NCBI GenBank assembly: GCA_001970955.1
Contig: MPUH01000401.1
Location: 1 to 57,020, forward strand
DNA: 57,020 nucleotides
From: Stentor coeruleus
Lineage: Eukaryota > Ciliophora > Heterotrichea > Heterotrichida > Stentoridae
Direction: 5' to 3'
The notes under the pieces were generated by a model. It saw only the letters and a list, made by a program, of their open reading frames with translations. It had not been told where the DNA came from and made no database searches. How positions within the stretch are numbered: the stretch's first letter is position 1; each line of letters opens with the position of its first letter. The position numbers and the translations under genes were made by a program. This document shows, in pieces, positions 28,851 through 38,471 of this stretch.

Positions 28851-31800
28851 CTAATCTAAATAATTATTTATCCTTTCACATATTTCATCAATTTCAATCC
28901 CTAACTTTTTAAGCCATCTTAAAGCTTTACGCTCTATAAGAACCCATTCGTTTTTTTTGTTAATAAAATGTTTATTCAAATATCTTACCGCAAAAATTGT
29001 AGCTAATATCCTATGATCTGGATAAATCGAGGCAATTTCTTGGCTTTTTTCATGTGAAAAATTTAATGTTGTTAATAAAGCAGATAATTCCCAGAAACCC
29101 TCACAATCTATTAAAGAAACTATTTCAAAAAAAATAGATGTTTTTTGAATACTGTCAATATTTATTTCTTGAGTAAATTTGTTTTTATCTTTGAAAACTT
29201 CATTTTTCTCATATTTTATCGTTTTGCATTTATTCTTCTCATCCTCTATCATCATTTCAATTTTAATCATTTCAATTTTTTTCTCCTCACATTTCATTAT
29301 GTTCCCATGTTCCATCATCTTTTTATGCTCTATTATATCCTCATATTCCATCATCTCATATTTCTTCTTTTCATATTCCCTTATCTCTTCATATTCCATC
29401 ATCTCATATTTATTATTTTCATATTTTATCATATTTTCAAATTCTATCATCTCATATTTCTTTTTCTCATATTCCATTATTTTCTCATATTCTATCATTT
29501 TTATATTTTCTATCATTTTCTCATATTCTATAATCTCAGATTTTTCTTTTCATATTCTATCATCATCTCATATTCCATTGCTTCATACTTTTTCTTTTCA
29601 TATTCAATCATATTCTCATATTCTTTCACATCATTTTTTTTCTTTTCATGCTCATTAATTATTTCATCATCTGCTTTCCCACATTTTTTCTTATCATTTT
29701 CTATCATCTTATCATATTCAATTATCTCACATTTCTTATTTTCATATTCTGTCATCATCTTATTTTTATTCATTTTGTGCTTTTTCTTATCATATTTTAT
29801 CATTTTTTCATATTCTATTATCTCGCACTTTTTTCTCTCGAATTCTATCATTTTCTCATATTCTTCCATCTTTATATATTTTATGATATTTTCATATTCC
29901 ATCATTTCTTGTTTCTTATTTTCGTATTCTAACATCCTTTCATGTTTTATCATCTCTCGTTTCCTCTTTTCATGTTCTATCATTTCTTTATATTGCATCA
30001 TTTCGCATAACTTTCGTTCATGTTCTGCTATCATGTTGTATTGTATAGACTTCTCATTATTAATCATTCTCTGATATTCAATTATTTCCTGTTTCTTGTT
30101 TTCATAATCTACCATTAGTTTGTATACCATTGATTCAAAACCACTGCTATAATCTTCATTTTCATAGCAATATCTTTGATGCATAGATTTCGGAGAATTA
30201 GTACTATTCAATCTATCTATATCAGGTTCATCACACTTAATCAACTTTTTCTCTATCCCAACTGTAACCAAATCTCCTTTAGTCCCATCAGAATTTATCT
30301 TAACACAAACAAAAGCTGTTTCTTTAGAAAGTACTTTAAACTCCTTAGAAATCCTAATTATCTGTTCTTTATTCCCTTCAATCTCCAACTCCTCAATTTT
30401 ATTTTTCGCCCACATCTTAAAAATATCATCACCAGTAATCTCTTCAATTCTTTCAATATAAAATTCTTTATACCTACCTTTATTTGTATCATAAACTTTT
30501 AACACAGGTAAATTTTCACTAATATTTTCTANCTAATTATCTGTTCTTTATTCCCTTCAATCTCCAACTCCTCAATTTTATTTTTCGCCCACATCTTAAA
30601 AATATCATCACCAGTAATCTCTTCAATCCTTTCAATATAAAATTCCTTATACCTACCTTTATTTGTATCATAAACTTTTAACACAGGTAAATTTTCACTA
30701 ATATTTTCTATCAAAGCATAAATCTCAAATTTTTCCCCATACTTAATAATACCAAAATCCTTAGGTTNATCAAAGCATAAATCTCAAATTTTTCCCCATA
30801 CTTAATAATACCAAAATCCTTAGGTTTCGGTACCAAATCTCCTATCCACACAATTTCCCATTCACTTATACAAGGTATCATACACTGTTCTAATGCATTT
30901 ATAACATTTTTACTTATCTCATTTACATCATGAATAAAACATCCAAAACCTTTTCCCGCTTCAGCACTTCCTTCAACAAGTCTTTTATTAGCATCTTGAA
31001 TACCAAAACAATTAACTCTGTTCATACAAGAATTCTTTTTAATAAGCCTTATAACAGATTCAATATCATCAACATCTCCATCTGTAAGTAAAAATAAAAA
31101 CCTTGGGTAAATTTTGTCTATTGGATTTGAAAAAATACTTTGAAGAGGTTTGAATATTTCTGTACCTCCCATGTCTGCTGTAAATAAAGAAAGTTCTGAT
31201 ATTGCTTTGGATATATTTTGAGAATTAGCAAGAACTGATTGTGGGAACATAAAAGAATATTCACTACCAAAACTGATGATGTTAAATTTAGAAATACTTG
31301 GAATACTTTTTAAGAATAAAAGAGCTGCGTTTTTAGCAAGGTCGATCCTTGAGCAATCCATAGATCCGCTTCTATCTAAGAGAAAAATAAATTCAGCTGT
31401 ACTTTCTGTATTAGTTATATCAGTATTTTTATCACAATAAGGAATAAAAGAAAGCATTGCTGCATATTTAGAACCTTTTTGTTGAATAAGACACTTAGGG
31501 GTTATAATATTTGATGTTGAGTATTTGAATTCTAAATTTGTATTAGGATTGAATTGGGTTTTTTTAAGTTTAGCGATAAGATTTTTATTATTGATATTTT
31601 TTTCGATTATAAAACCCCAGTTTGATGAAAATTCAGTTATTTCACAGTCACTTTTTATTTCGATAGTAAAATCTAAGTTGTATTCTTTTATTCCTAAAGG
31701 TATAAAACCACTTATGAACTGAAATTTCCAGAAGTTTTTTTCTGATTGTAGAGGGTATATAAAGTTGATAAATATTTCAACAGAATCATTAGGTAATAAA

Positions 31801-32138
31801 TTTCCTAAAGTAATAACAAATGTTGAATCGTCATTTTGTATAGCTAAAGCTGAAGAATGTCCTTGGGAAATAGTGTCTTGATATTTTTCTAAAGCATGTT
31901 CTTTTTCAGTAATCTCAGAAGTGAGAAAAGATCCATTTGGTAAACGAATTCTTAGATCTGTTAAAATACCTTGAGAAAATACAGGGATATGATAGTCGCA
32001 TTCAAGAGGAGAAGAAGATGAGTTGGTAAATAATTGGGATATGGTAAAGCTTGCAAGGCTGTTTTGAAGAGTGGTGTAAACTTTGAGAGAATTTAAAGGT
32101 ATTTGAAAACCTAAAGGGTTTGATTTTGAATGAATCAT
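28851..32138 (-). CDS. VIT + vWA domain protein with Tyr/Glu/Lys repeat region (frame broken by assembly faults)
   Basis: One gene now split into three open pieces. The N-terminus (~10-130) is a VIT domain (C-D-Y-H-I-P-V-F, H-A-L-E-K-Y-Q-D). A vWA domain follows (~240-420) with a complete MIDAS: D-R-S-G-S, T in G-G-T-E-I, and D in L-T-D-G-D. After a linker comes a long run of degenerate E-Y-E-x-M-I/K-K-K-Y-E units (29.2-30.1 kb), then a C-terminal domain (F-W-E-L-S..., I-L-A-T-I-F-A-V-R-Y-L, W-V-L-I-E-R-K-A-L-R-W-L) like the tail of VWA5A/PARP4-type proteins. Collapsing the duplicates at N 30532 and 30768 and adding one base at ~29544 gives 3051 nt, an exact multiple of three (1016 aa). A cytoplasmic scaffold or adhesion role is a family inference. 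Confidence 0.85.
29151..30110 (-). repeat. Degenerate in-gene repeat encoding EYEKMIEYEKKKYEMM-type units
   Basis: Roughly 1 kb of the VIT-vWA gene consists of imperfect units of about 30-45 nt, seen on the plus strand as recurring TCATATTCTATCAT and TTTCTTTTCATATTC blocks. The encoded chain is almost only Glu, Lys, Tyr, Met, Ile and Asn and should form a long charged helix. Unit boundaries drift, indicating old unequal exchange. It also creates long antisense hydrophobic open frames that are artefacts. Confidence 0.85.
30354..30710. repeat. 178-nt duplication around N at 30532 (assembly join)
   Basis: 30354-30531 and 30533-30710 are the same sequence with two T/C differences. The duplicate repeats a segment after the vWA domain of the minus-strand gene. 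It is best read as two overlapping contig ends, perhaps from different alleles or reads with errors. Confidence 0.88.
30710..30826. repeat. 58-nt duplication around N at 30768 (assembly join)
   Basis: 30710-30767 and 30769-30826 are identical. Merging them restores the reading frame of the VIT-vWA gene from the vWA linker into the following domain. Confidence 0.9.
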
Positions 32139-32316
32139 TTTATATTTGAGGATTATTAGAGAAATTAGTGTGATTATTATTTATTGGTTGCAGGTATGAT
32201 TAAATTACATCTAAATTTTCATAGGTAAAAAAAGTATAAATAACATAATATATTCATATTATTAACACGATATATTATTTAGATTCTAATAAATTAATTT
32301 TACTAGAGTTTTCCCT

Positions 32317-33378
32317 TTATACTAAGCATAAAAAAAGCGAAACAGGTACTTTGATAATTAGCATCACAAAGCCTACAACAACAGTTGCAGAAATAAGCAA
32401 AAAGCCTAAGATTATGATAAAACAAATTGCACACATTGCTAGTAAGAATATACTTAAGTAATGCAAAACCTTATAGTAAGTTTCATAGTGGTAGGGATAT
32501 AACGCATATTTATAGCTGAAGGTAATGCCAGTATATAAAATCCCAAAGGTGCATACCAACACTGATATAAATGGTGCGAAAATCAACAAAAGCAAAGCAG
32601 TTAATATATAATGTCTAAAGAAAAATTTTACAAGCACATTTGGGTTGTTTTCTAATTCTTCAGCATCAGCAAGTATTACAAAAAATATCAAAGGCATATA
32701 CAACAATGTCAGTGGAGCTAAAGCTAGGGCTAAAACTATTAAAAAGTTAGGGTTGTACCATTTTTCTCCTACTAAACATTTAAAAGCATCATGATTATCA
32801 TTAGGTTTTTCACATAACCAGCACCAACTTGTAGAGCATTTTCTACAAGTCATTGAAGGACAGCCCCCATTTTTTTCTGTCCTAACACGACAAACTGGGC
32901 AGAATTTTACTTTTTTTTTCCTTGACCAAAACAAAAACCCTGATGTTTTAAGTGCTTTACATTGACCATCATGCCATGAATCAGCACATAAAAAACAAAA
33001 ACTGTATGAACAATCTTGACAAGTGAGTTTGTTAGAAGATTCATAAATATCGAAACCTTTACAATTTTTTTGAGGACACCATCTAAAGTTCACATCACTT
33101 TCCATATGTTTTCTATGAATAAATTCTTTGTATTTATCAAACATCTCTTCGGATATATAAATTTTTATCGAATTCTGGTCTAAAATATAACAGGATATAG
33201 TTGGGCATCGGATCTCGAGGACTTCCCCATCCATTATTTTCCCATTTATGTATTGAGTAATACAGTTTCTGCAGAAACTGTGCCCACAAGAAAGTTTTGA
33301 ATCAGCAATGTTGCAACAGCAAATTTCGCAGAGATTGTTGGTTTCTAATAATGGTCTTTCAAGTTCAGAATAATCCAT
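32317..33378 (-). CDS. RBR-type E3 ubiquitin ligase with C-terminal membrane helices
   Basis: 353 aa from the ATG at 33378 (MDYSELERPLL). The frame is open to another ATG at 33417, but that one overlaps the stop of the upstream gene and would add an odd hydrophobic stub. RING1 starts C17-E-I-C20 and includes C-G-H-S-F-C. The IBR runs C-P-Q-K-N-C ... C-F-L-C ... C. RING2 is C-P-V-C ... G-G-C-P-S-M-T-C ... C-W-L-C, where the Cys in G-G-C is the catalytic thioester residue of RBR ligases. Three or four hydrophobic helices (~220-350) anchor it in a membrane, as in RNF19/RNF144 proteins. It lies 38 nt downstream of the CNB gene. Confidence 0.92.
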   Translation of the reverse strand: MDYSELERPLLETNNLCEICCCNIADSKLSCGHSFCRNCITQYINGKIMDGEVLEIRCPTISCYILDQNSIKIYISEEMFDKYKEFIHRKHMESDVNFRWCPQKNCKGFDIYESSNKLTCQDCSYSFCFLCADSWHDGQCKALKTSGFLFWSRKKKVKFCPVCRVRTEKNGGCPSMTCRKCSTSWCWLCEKPNDNHDAFKCLVGEKWYNPNFLIVLALALAPLTLLYMPLIFFVILADAEELENNPNVLVKFFFRHYILTALLLLIFAPFISVLVCTFGILYTGITFSYKYALYPYHYETYYKVLHYLSIFLLAMCAICFIIILGFLLISATVVVGFVMLIIKVPVSLFLCLV

Positions 33379-33416
33379 TTTATATAGTATCAGTACTATT
33401 ATTATTATCAATTTCA

Positions 33417-34766
33417 TTAAACCCTATATCCACTAATATTAAATTCACTTTCCGAAGACTGTCTTCTAATCATAAACGCTTTAGCACGATCGTATATTTT
33501 CTTCTGTTCAATTTTAATCGGCCACAAATAATGTTTTTCAGACACCTTATCATAAACTCTACCACCAAACGGCGACTTACTTTTTTGTTTTTTTATATTA
33601 AAAACTTGATTAGCAACCGGTGACAGTATATCAATTTTCGACCTAGAGACAATATTCTGTATATCAACATGATTCAAAACCTTATACCTACTAACTTTCT
33701 TAGTCGGAGTCACAACTGGGCTTTTCACACTAACACTCTGCCTTTTTCTAGTCTTTAATCTTTCAAAACTAGCATTATTTTTCTCTTCAACATCCTGATA
33801 ATTTTTATTTTTCAGCATTATCAAGCTTTTAACTCGCATATTTCTAACCTTTTCCCTCACTTCATTAGCTGATATCAGAGCATTTTGTGAATCTTCATTC
33901 CTTACCCTTTTAAAAAATTCATCTTTATCCATAACCATAATCGTTGCTGTATATGAATAAACTTTACAAGTATATAAATGTTTATCACTATACATAAGTT
34001 CTTCACCAACAGTTTCCCCTGGTCCTAATATTGCTACATCAGCATTTTGTTGTGGTGGAAAATATCTTAAATAACAAACTTTTTTCTGTGTAGGTGTTCT
34101 TACAGATTTACATATTTCTAATTCTCCTGATTTTATAAATATTATCTCATTTGCCTTATCGCCTTCACGAAAAATTATAGATTTCCGAGGTAGAGTTTTT
34201 TCTTTTAGGAAATAGTTGACTTTTATTATAAGATTCTTAGACCATTTTGCAAATATAGTAAAACGTCTTAAAAATTTTACCTGCTCATCAACACGCTTAG
34301 CTTCAATTTTCCCTAATATGTTTAAGTAATGATTTTTTGTTAATACAACTAATTCTGTGTCTGTTAAACATTGGATTGATGCAATTCTTGGCTGGTTATG
34401 TAATAAAGAGTATTCACCGAAAGATGCACCTTCAGATAAACGATTTGCTTCATATTCTTCAGTATCATCTTGAGGGGAATTTACTAGAATTTTTACTATC
34501 CCTTTTAGAATTATATAGAATTTGTCTCCTGGTTCACCAATTTTACAGATGTATTGATTAGGATAGAAATGCTCATATTCCATTATACTACAGACTTTGT
34601 ATATTATATCATCTCCCATAGGTATGATGTTGTTGCGAAAAAATAATAATGATGACATATATGATTGTATTGATTTTATTTGTTTTAAGGTTCGGATTGT
34701 AGGACTTGTTTGCAAGCTATGTTTGAGGTTGTCGAATGTTTTTTGGGCTTCAAATTCATGATGCAT
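33417..34766 (-). CDS. Protein with two cyclic-nucleotide-binding (CNB) domains
   Basis: 449 aa. CNB-1 (~60-160) ends in F-G-E-Y-S-L-L-H-N-Q-P-R-I-A-S, which preserves the Glu and Arg of the phosphate-binding cassette, so it probably binds cAMP or cGMP. CNB-2 (~180-300) has the fold (G-D-K-A-N-E-I-I-F-I-K-S-G-E-L) but its cassette reads G-E-T-V-G-E-E-L-M-Y-S-D-K-H, without the Arg, so nucleotide binding is doubtful. The C-terminal ~150 residues are basic and Ser-rich with no domain. No kinase or channel is attached, and there is no PKA pseudosubstrate R-R-x-S/A that I can see near the start, so it is not a standard PKA regulatory subunit. Confidence 0.88.
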   Translation of the reverse strand: MHHEFEAQKTFDNLKHSLQTSPTIRTLKQIKSIQSYMSSLLFFRNNIIPMGDDIIYKVCSIMEYEHFYPNQYICKIGEPGDKFYIILKGIVKILVNSPQDDTEEYEANRLSEGASFGEYSLLHNQPRIASIQCLTDTELVVLTKNHYLNILGKIEAKRVDEQVKFLRRFTIFAKWSKNLIIKVNYFLKEKTLPRKSIIFREGDKANEIIFIKSGELEICKSVRTPTQKKVCYLRYFPPQQNADVAILGPGETVGEELMYSDKHLYTCKVYSYTATIMVMDKDEFFKRVRNEDSQNALISANEVREKVRNMRVKSLIMLKNKNYQDVEEKNNASFERLKTRKRQSVSVKSPVVTPTKKVSRYKVLNHVDIQNIVSRSKIDILSPVANQVFNIKKQKSKSPFGGRVYDKVSEKHYLWPIKIEQKKIYDRAKAFMIRRQSSESEFNISGYRV

Positions 34767-34982
34767 GTTAATTTTAGATATGATATATTATATTTGTAAA
34801 AGAATATGTTAGGATTAGAAAAATATTGGGTTTTAATTGTAAAATAAGAGTTTTGGGTATTTTTTTTTATAGAATATTTTAATTTATAGCTTGGGTTTTA
34901 TGAGGTGTTTTTATGAAGATTATGAGGAATTTGTAAAGAAAAATCGGATTTGATTAAAAATTGCTTTTATAATTCGGATAAC
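34767..34982. promoter_or_regulatory. Short divergent promoter region
   Basis: The two genes on either side are transcribed away from this 216-nt AT-rich spacer, which must hold both promoters. I recognise no named element. Confidence 0.45.
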
Positions 34983-35915
34983 ATGGAAGCATGTCAAGTT
35001 TGTAGTAAAAACGAAGTTAGTTTTATATGTGTCTGTGAAGAAATGAGAGTTTGTGACACCTGCTTAGTCAAACATGTTGGGTTTGATAAAGGAAAAAAGC
35101 ACAGACCAGTTGGGATAAATCATCCATTACTTGGTTTATTACAAGAAGCAAATGAAGATATAAACAACGCAACTGAAGCTTTAACAAATGAAGATATTGA
35201 AACTCAGATAAAAAGCCTTGAACGCTACAGAGATCAAAACGTTAAAACTATCAATCAAAAAATCGAAGAATTACGGAAAAAAAAAACTCCAACATACAAT
35301 TCCCCACCTAAAGTTCATCATAGAAAAAGTGCAAGTTGGGTATCACAAAGCGAAAAAACTCAAAAACATAGATATAGTATCAAAGATAATGAATTATTAG
35401 ATTCACTTAAAATTGTTGTTACTGGGGAATCACAAGTTGGAAAATCAGCGTTGATTGCTTCATTTGCTGGGAAAGGGAATTATTTTGCTGGGTCTCAACA
35501 AATGTCATGTGTGACAAGAAAAGTTGTGATCGACAATAATTTTGTAAATATAAACATCTGGGAAGTTCCAACTTGTTTATCTTATAAGTCTCTAGGGAAT
35601 TCCTGTTATTTTCAATCAAATGCTGTGATTTTTTCTTTTGATTTATCTGATTTAAGAACATTTCAAGCGATAGAAAATAGGATTATTGAAGCTAATGGTG
35701 AAGTTCGAGGAAAATATTGCATTATAATATTAGGTACTAAACTAGACTATGTAATGCATTTTCCAATAAAGCGCCAAGTGGAAATTGAAGATGGGCAAAA
35801 CTTAGCAAGGAAATATGGAGGATTTTATGAAGAGGTTAATACTTCAGAACAGTCACAGGTAATAGATATGTTTAAAAGAGCTATAAAAGCTATGTATTTG
35901 ATAAAGAAATCATAG
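34983..35915 (+). CDS. B-box-like zinc finger fused to a Ras/Rab-like GTPase
   Basis: 310 aa from the ATG at 34983; the open frame extends 11 codons upstream without an ATG. Residues ~4-45 contain a B-box-like cluster (C-Q-V-C, C-V-C, C-D-T-C, K-H). A coiled segment (~60-105) and a basic linker follow. From ~140 the chain is a small GTPase: P-loop G-E-S-Q-V-G-K-S at ~148-155 and T-K-L-D near 252 for guanine recognition. The usual W-D-T-A-G-Q of switch II is replaced by W-E-V-P-T-C, lacking the catalytic Gln, so hydrolysis is probably slow or absent. There is no C-terminal CAAX or double-Cys, so it is not prenylated; the zinc finger may provide localisation. Confidence 0.85.
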   Translation: MEACQVCSKNEVSFICVCEEMRVCDTCLVKHVGFDKGKKHRPVGINHPLLGLLQEANEDINNATEALTNEDIETQIKSLERYRDQNVKTINQKIEELRKKKTPTYNSPPKVHHRKSASWVSQSEKTQKHRYSIKDNELLDSLKIVVTGESQVGKSALIASFAGKGNYFAGSQQMSCVTRKVVIDNNFVNINIWEVPTCLSYKSLGNSCYFQSNAVIFSFDLSDLRTFQAIENRIIEANGEVRGKYCIIILGTKLDYVMHFPIKRQVEIEDGQNLARKYGGFYEEVNTSEQSQVIDMFKRAIKAMYLIKKS

Positions 35916-35973
35916 TCTGGTAAAATAGATAGGATGTATTACAACAAACATTTTTATAGAGATTATAATATAC

Positions 35974-36519
35974 ATGATTCATTTTAAGTACGCCAATGAA
36001 ATACATAAAAGGAACAGGTCAAATCTTATAGCTTCAAGACTTGATAACTCTTCAAGAAAAGCATATGATATATCAAAGCATGGCATTCGCTTAAATACCT
36101 CAGCTGATACTAAAAGAAATCAAAATTGTTATAATGCTATTAGGACAAGAAAAAATTTAATAACCCATAATCTAAAGCCTTCAAAAATCAGAATTTTCCA
36201 TAAGACTTTACATAAAAACCCACTAAAAGAAATAGAAAAACAGTGTGAAATGCGAAACAACACCGAAAGATTTTATGACAATGAAGGGATATCAATTTCC
36301 AGTCTTTTAACAGTTCCTCGTATATCTTCAAGTAGTCATCCTTTACAACGTAGTAATCCAAGTTATTTTATGAGAAGTCCAGATGATCTTATTCAATTAA
36401 AACGTAGAAGTCGCAAGTCGTCAGTAGGGTGTACAGCAGTTAAATTTTCAATATTTTCAGAAGAATACGAAACTCCAACACCTGTTTTTCAGCCAAGGTA
36501 CGTTAGCCAAAACATGTAA
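35974..36519 (+). CDS. Unknown basic Ser/Arg-rich protein, 181 aa
   Basis: ATG to TAA, single exon, starting 58 nt after the GTPase stop on the same strand. Rich in Arg, Lys, Ser and Asn, with no signal peptide, membrane segment or known domain. R-R-S-R-K-S-S-V near residue 150 resembles a basophilic kinase site, which could suit the AGC kinase or CDPK families present nearby, but that is speculative. Length and composition support a real gene; function unknown. Confidence 0.6.
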   Translation: MIHFKYANEIHKRNRSNLIASRLDNSSRKAYDISKHGIRLNTSADTKRNQNCYNAIRTRKNLITHNLKPSKIRIFHKTLHKNPLKEIEKQCEMRNNTERFYDNEGISISSLLTVPRISSSSHPLQRSNPSYFMRSPDDLIQLKRRSRKSSVGCTAVKFSIFSEEYETPTPVFQPRYVSQNM

Positions 36520-36643
36520 TTTCTAAATTTAAACATAAAAACTTATAATAATACAAAGCCATTTTGAATTTTATGGAAAATAAAATCTTAGGAAGGTTGG
36601 TCTATATTTTGGTTCTATAGTAGTTTTAGGTCGGATATAAAAA

Positions 36644-36931
36644 ATGATTCCCAGATGGTTTTTACGTTCTAGGTTCTGGTTTATAAATCTATTGCTTGAT
36701 GAGTATGTATCAAGAGATGCTATGGCTATTCTCGGAGCTACTCTGATCATGCATGTTCCTATGTACTTCTGGGGTATGTTCGTCAACCGCGAGACAGAAA
36801 TTTATCATTCCCATATTAATTACCAAAACGAATACGCTCCACGCAGGAACCGTCTAGCCCACTCATTGATCTTTGAAGAGTTCGAAATGCAAGTCGAACA
36901 ATGGAAGGGTCTTAACCCAAAAACTGAATAA
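36644..36931 (+). CDS. Small single-pass membrane protein, 95 aa
   Basis: ATG to TAA. The N-terminus is basic and aromatic (MIPRWFLRSRFWF), a hydrophobic helix spans ~27-46 (A-M-A-I-L-G-A-T-L-I-M-H-V-P-M-Y-F-W-G), and the rest is polar with an acidic/aromatic tail. Codon use is richer in C and G at third positions than in the neighbours, which suggests high expression. Size, single helix and an amphipathic basic start would suit an accessory subunit of a mitochondrial respiratory complex, but I cannot match a named subunit. Confidence 0.7.
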   Translation: MIPRWFLRSRFWFINLLLDEYVSRDAMAILGATLIMHVPMYFWGMFVNRETEIYHSHINYQNEYAPRRNRLAHSLIFEEFEMQVEQWKGLNPKTE

Positions 36932-38471
36932 AGAATAAGGCTTAGTCTAGTTCTTATAGTAACTTTTTGCATTAGATATTCATATAAAGGTATACAGCTT
37001 TTTCGTGGTGAATATGGAAAGAATTGTATGATTATAAGATTAGATGTTTTATGAAGTTTGCTTAGGACTTATAGTATTGGGAAATGGAATTTTTTAAGAT
37101 TGTTTTGGGAGAGTTTTTGTATGGTTTTGGTTTGGAGATATAGTTAATAGGATTATATGATAAATTAATGAAATAAAGTGATATGGAAAGTTGATATGAT
37201 GAAGGTGGTGGTGATGATATAGGAATAATGGCTTAGAGTCAGTTTTACACCATTTTAATAGGTTTATTAAAATGCCGATGTATAAGAAAAATGCAAGTTA
37301 GGAGGTAAAACTCGTCAGAAAACTGAGGATAAAATAGTTTTTTAATGAATTTGTTAGTGTTTTAGATAGAAATAAGCTAGAAAGCAATTAGGCTTTGGTA
37401 TGATATGATAAGAAAGTTTGTAGGAAAGGGAATTTTATGTTGATGAGATAGTTGTAAATTAGCTAGAGGGCTTTTAAAAGTTTTTTTTGGTTATTGAAAG
37501 AAGGTAGCTAGAGAAAATCAGGTTTGTTGTTTTTTTGTGACATTTTTAGATTTGTGTCTTGCCTTATCTATTCATTATTTCCTTCTTGGCTCTCTTAAAC
37601 TTCACTTCCAAAGTTCAATTAGCAAAATCTGGTATTTCTGAACATTTTATCCGATTCTTCATACAAATGTCATTATATGCTTTAAACCCTTCTGAAATCT
37701 GATGAGTTTTTTTTTATCAACCTCTTTGTTAAATACTGAACTCTTTTCACTTTATCCTTTACCGATTTTAAGTAATTTTTAAAATGCTTAAAAGGGTTTT
37801 ATATTAGATGCATCAATCAAAAGTTTTTGAATTTGATTTTTTTTTTATAGGACTGTGTGAGTTAAAGCTTAAAAATTTGAAAGATGAATTTAGGTATTAT
37901 TATAGTAAGATTATAATAAAATGTAATGTTATATTGATGTTTATATAAATAAGATATAGTTATGATAAGTATTTTTGTATGATTATACCATTTTTCTTAT
38001 GTGAATGTTTTATAGGAGGAATTTTTTGAAGGAATTTATGATGGTTTTTAAGGTTTTATATTGAGTAGTAGTTGAGTAGTTGAGTTATTTTGTTATTTTT
38101 TTGATTGAATTTTAGTGTGTTGCTGTGAAAGTGATTTTGATTTTATAGTTTTTGATATTGGGAGTTTTTTGTCTGCGTTATTTTTTGTAATGATTAATTT
38201 ATAAATTTTATAGAATGAAGTGTGGGAAATATAAATCCTAATCCTAATCCCAATCCTAAAACTAAAACTTTTTCCAAATAACTTTATATAAAAACCCTTT
38301 CTCATACCTAAAACCTTCCCAACTCATAAAGATCCTCTCACCTCCTCATCAAAAACCAATCACAAATCCTGCATCCCTACAAAAATTCTTCACCTCTTCT
38401 TAATCCAAAACCTCAAACTTCTAAATACCCTTCATTACTAAATCCCTAAAAAAATTCTACTAATAATTAAA
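36932..38471. other. Long intergenic region with strong strand skew and a coding relic
   Basis: After the 95-aa gene the plus strand is G-rich and C-poor for about 600 nt. Around 37560-37860 the composition becomes more gene-like on the minus strand. From 38227 to 38471 there are only two G residues in 245 nt, immediately before the coiled-coil gene start. No RNA gene was recognised. Confidence 0.6.
37564..37708 (-). pseudogene. Possible decayed coding fragment
   Basis: On the minus strand this reads about 48 codons of protein-like sequence (E-G-F-K-A-Y-N-D-I-C-M-K-N-R-I-K-C, then L-E-V-K-F-K-R-A-K-K-E-I-M-N-R) interrupted by one in-frame TGA and ending in TAA. It lies alone in a spacer and has no start codon at its head. 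A relic of a basic DNA-binding or transposon protein is possible; the family is not recognised, and chance cannot be excluded. Confidence 0.25.

Noticed and set aside
29145-30074. Long plus-strand frames of Phe/Ile/Leu/Ser-rich protein
   Set aside because: They are the antisense of the Glu/Lys/Tyr repeat region of the VIT-vWA gene; the hydrophobic composition is a complement artefact.
38229-38262. CCTAAT-like short repeats resembling a telomere
   Set aside because: The units are irregular, few and internal, and are explained by the G-poor, C-rich skew before the gene.
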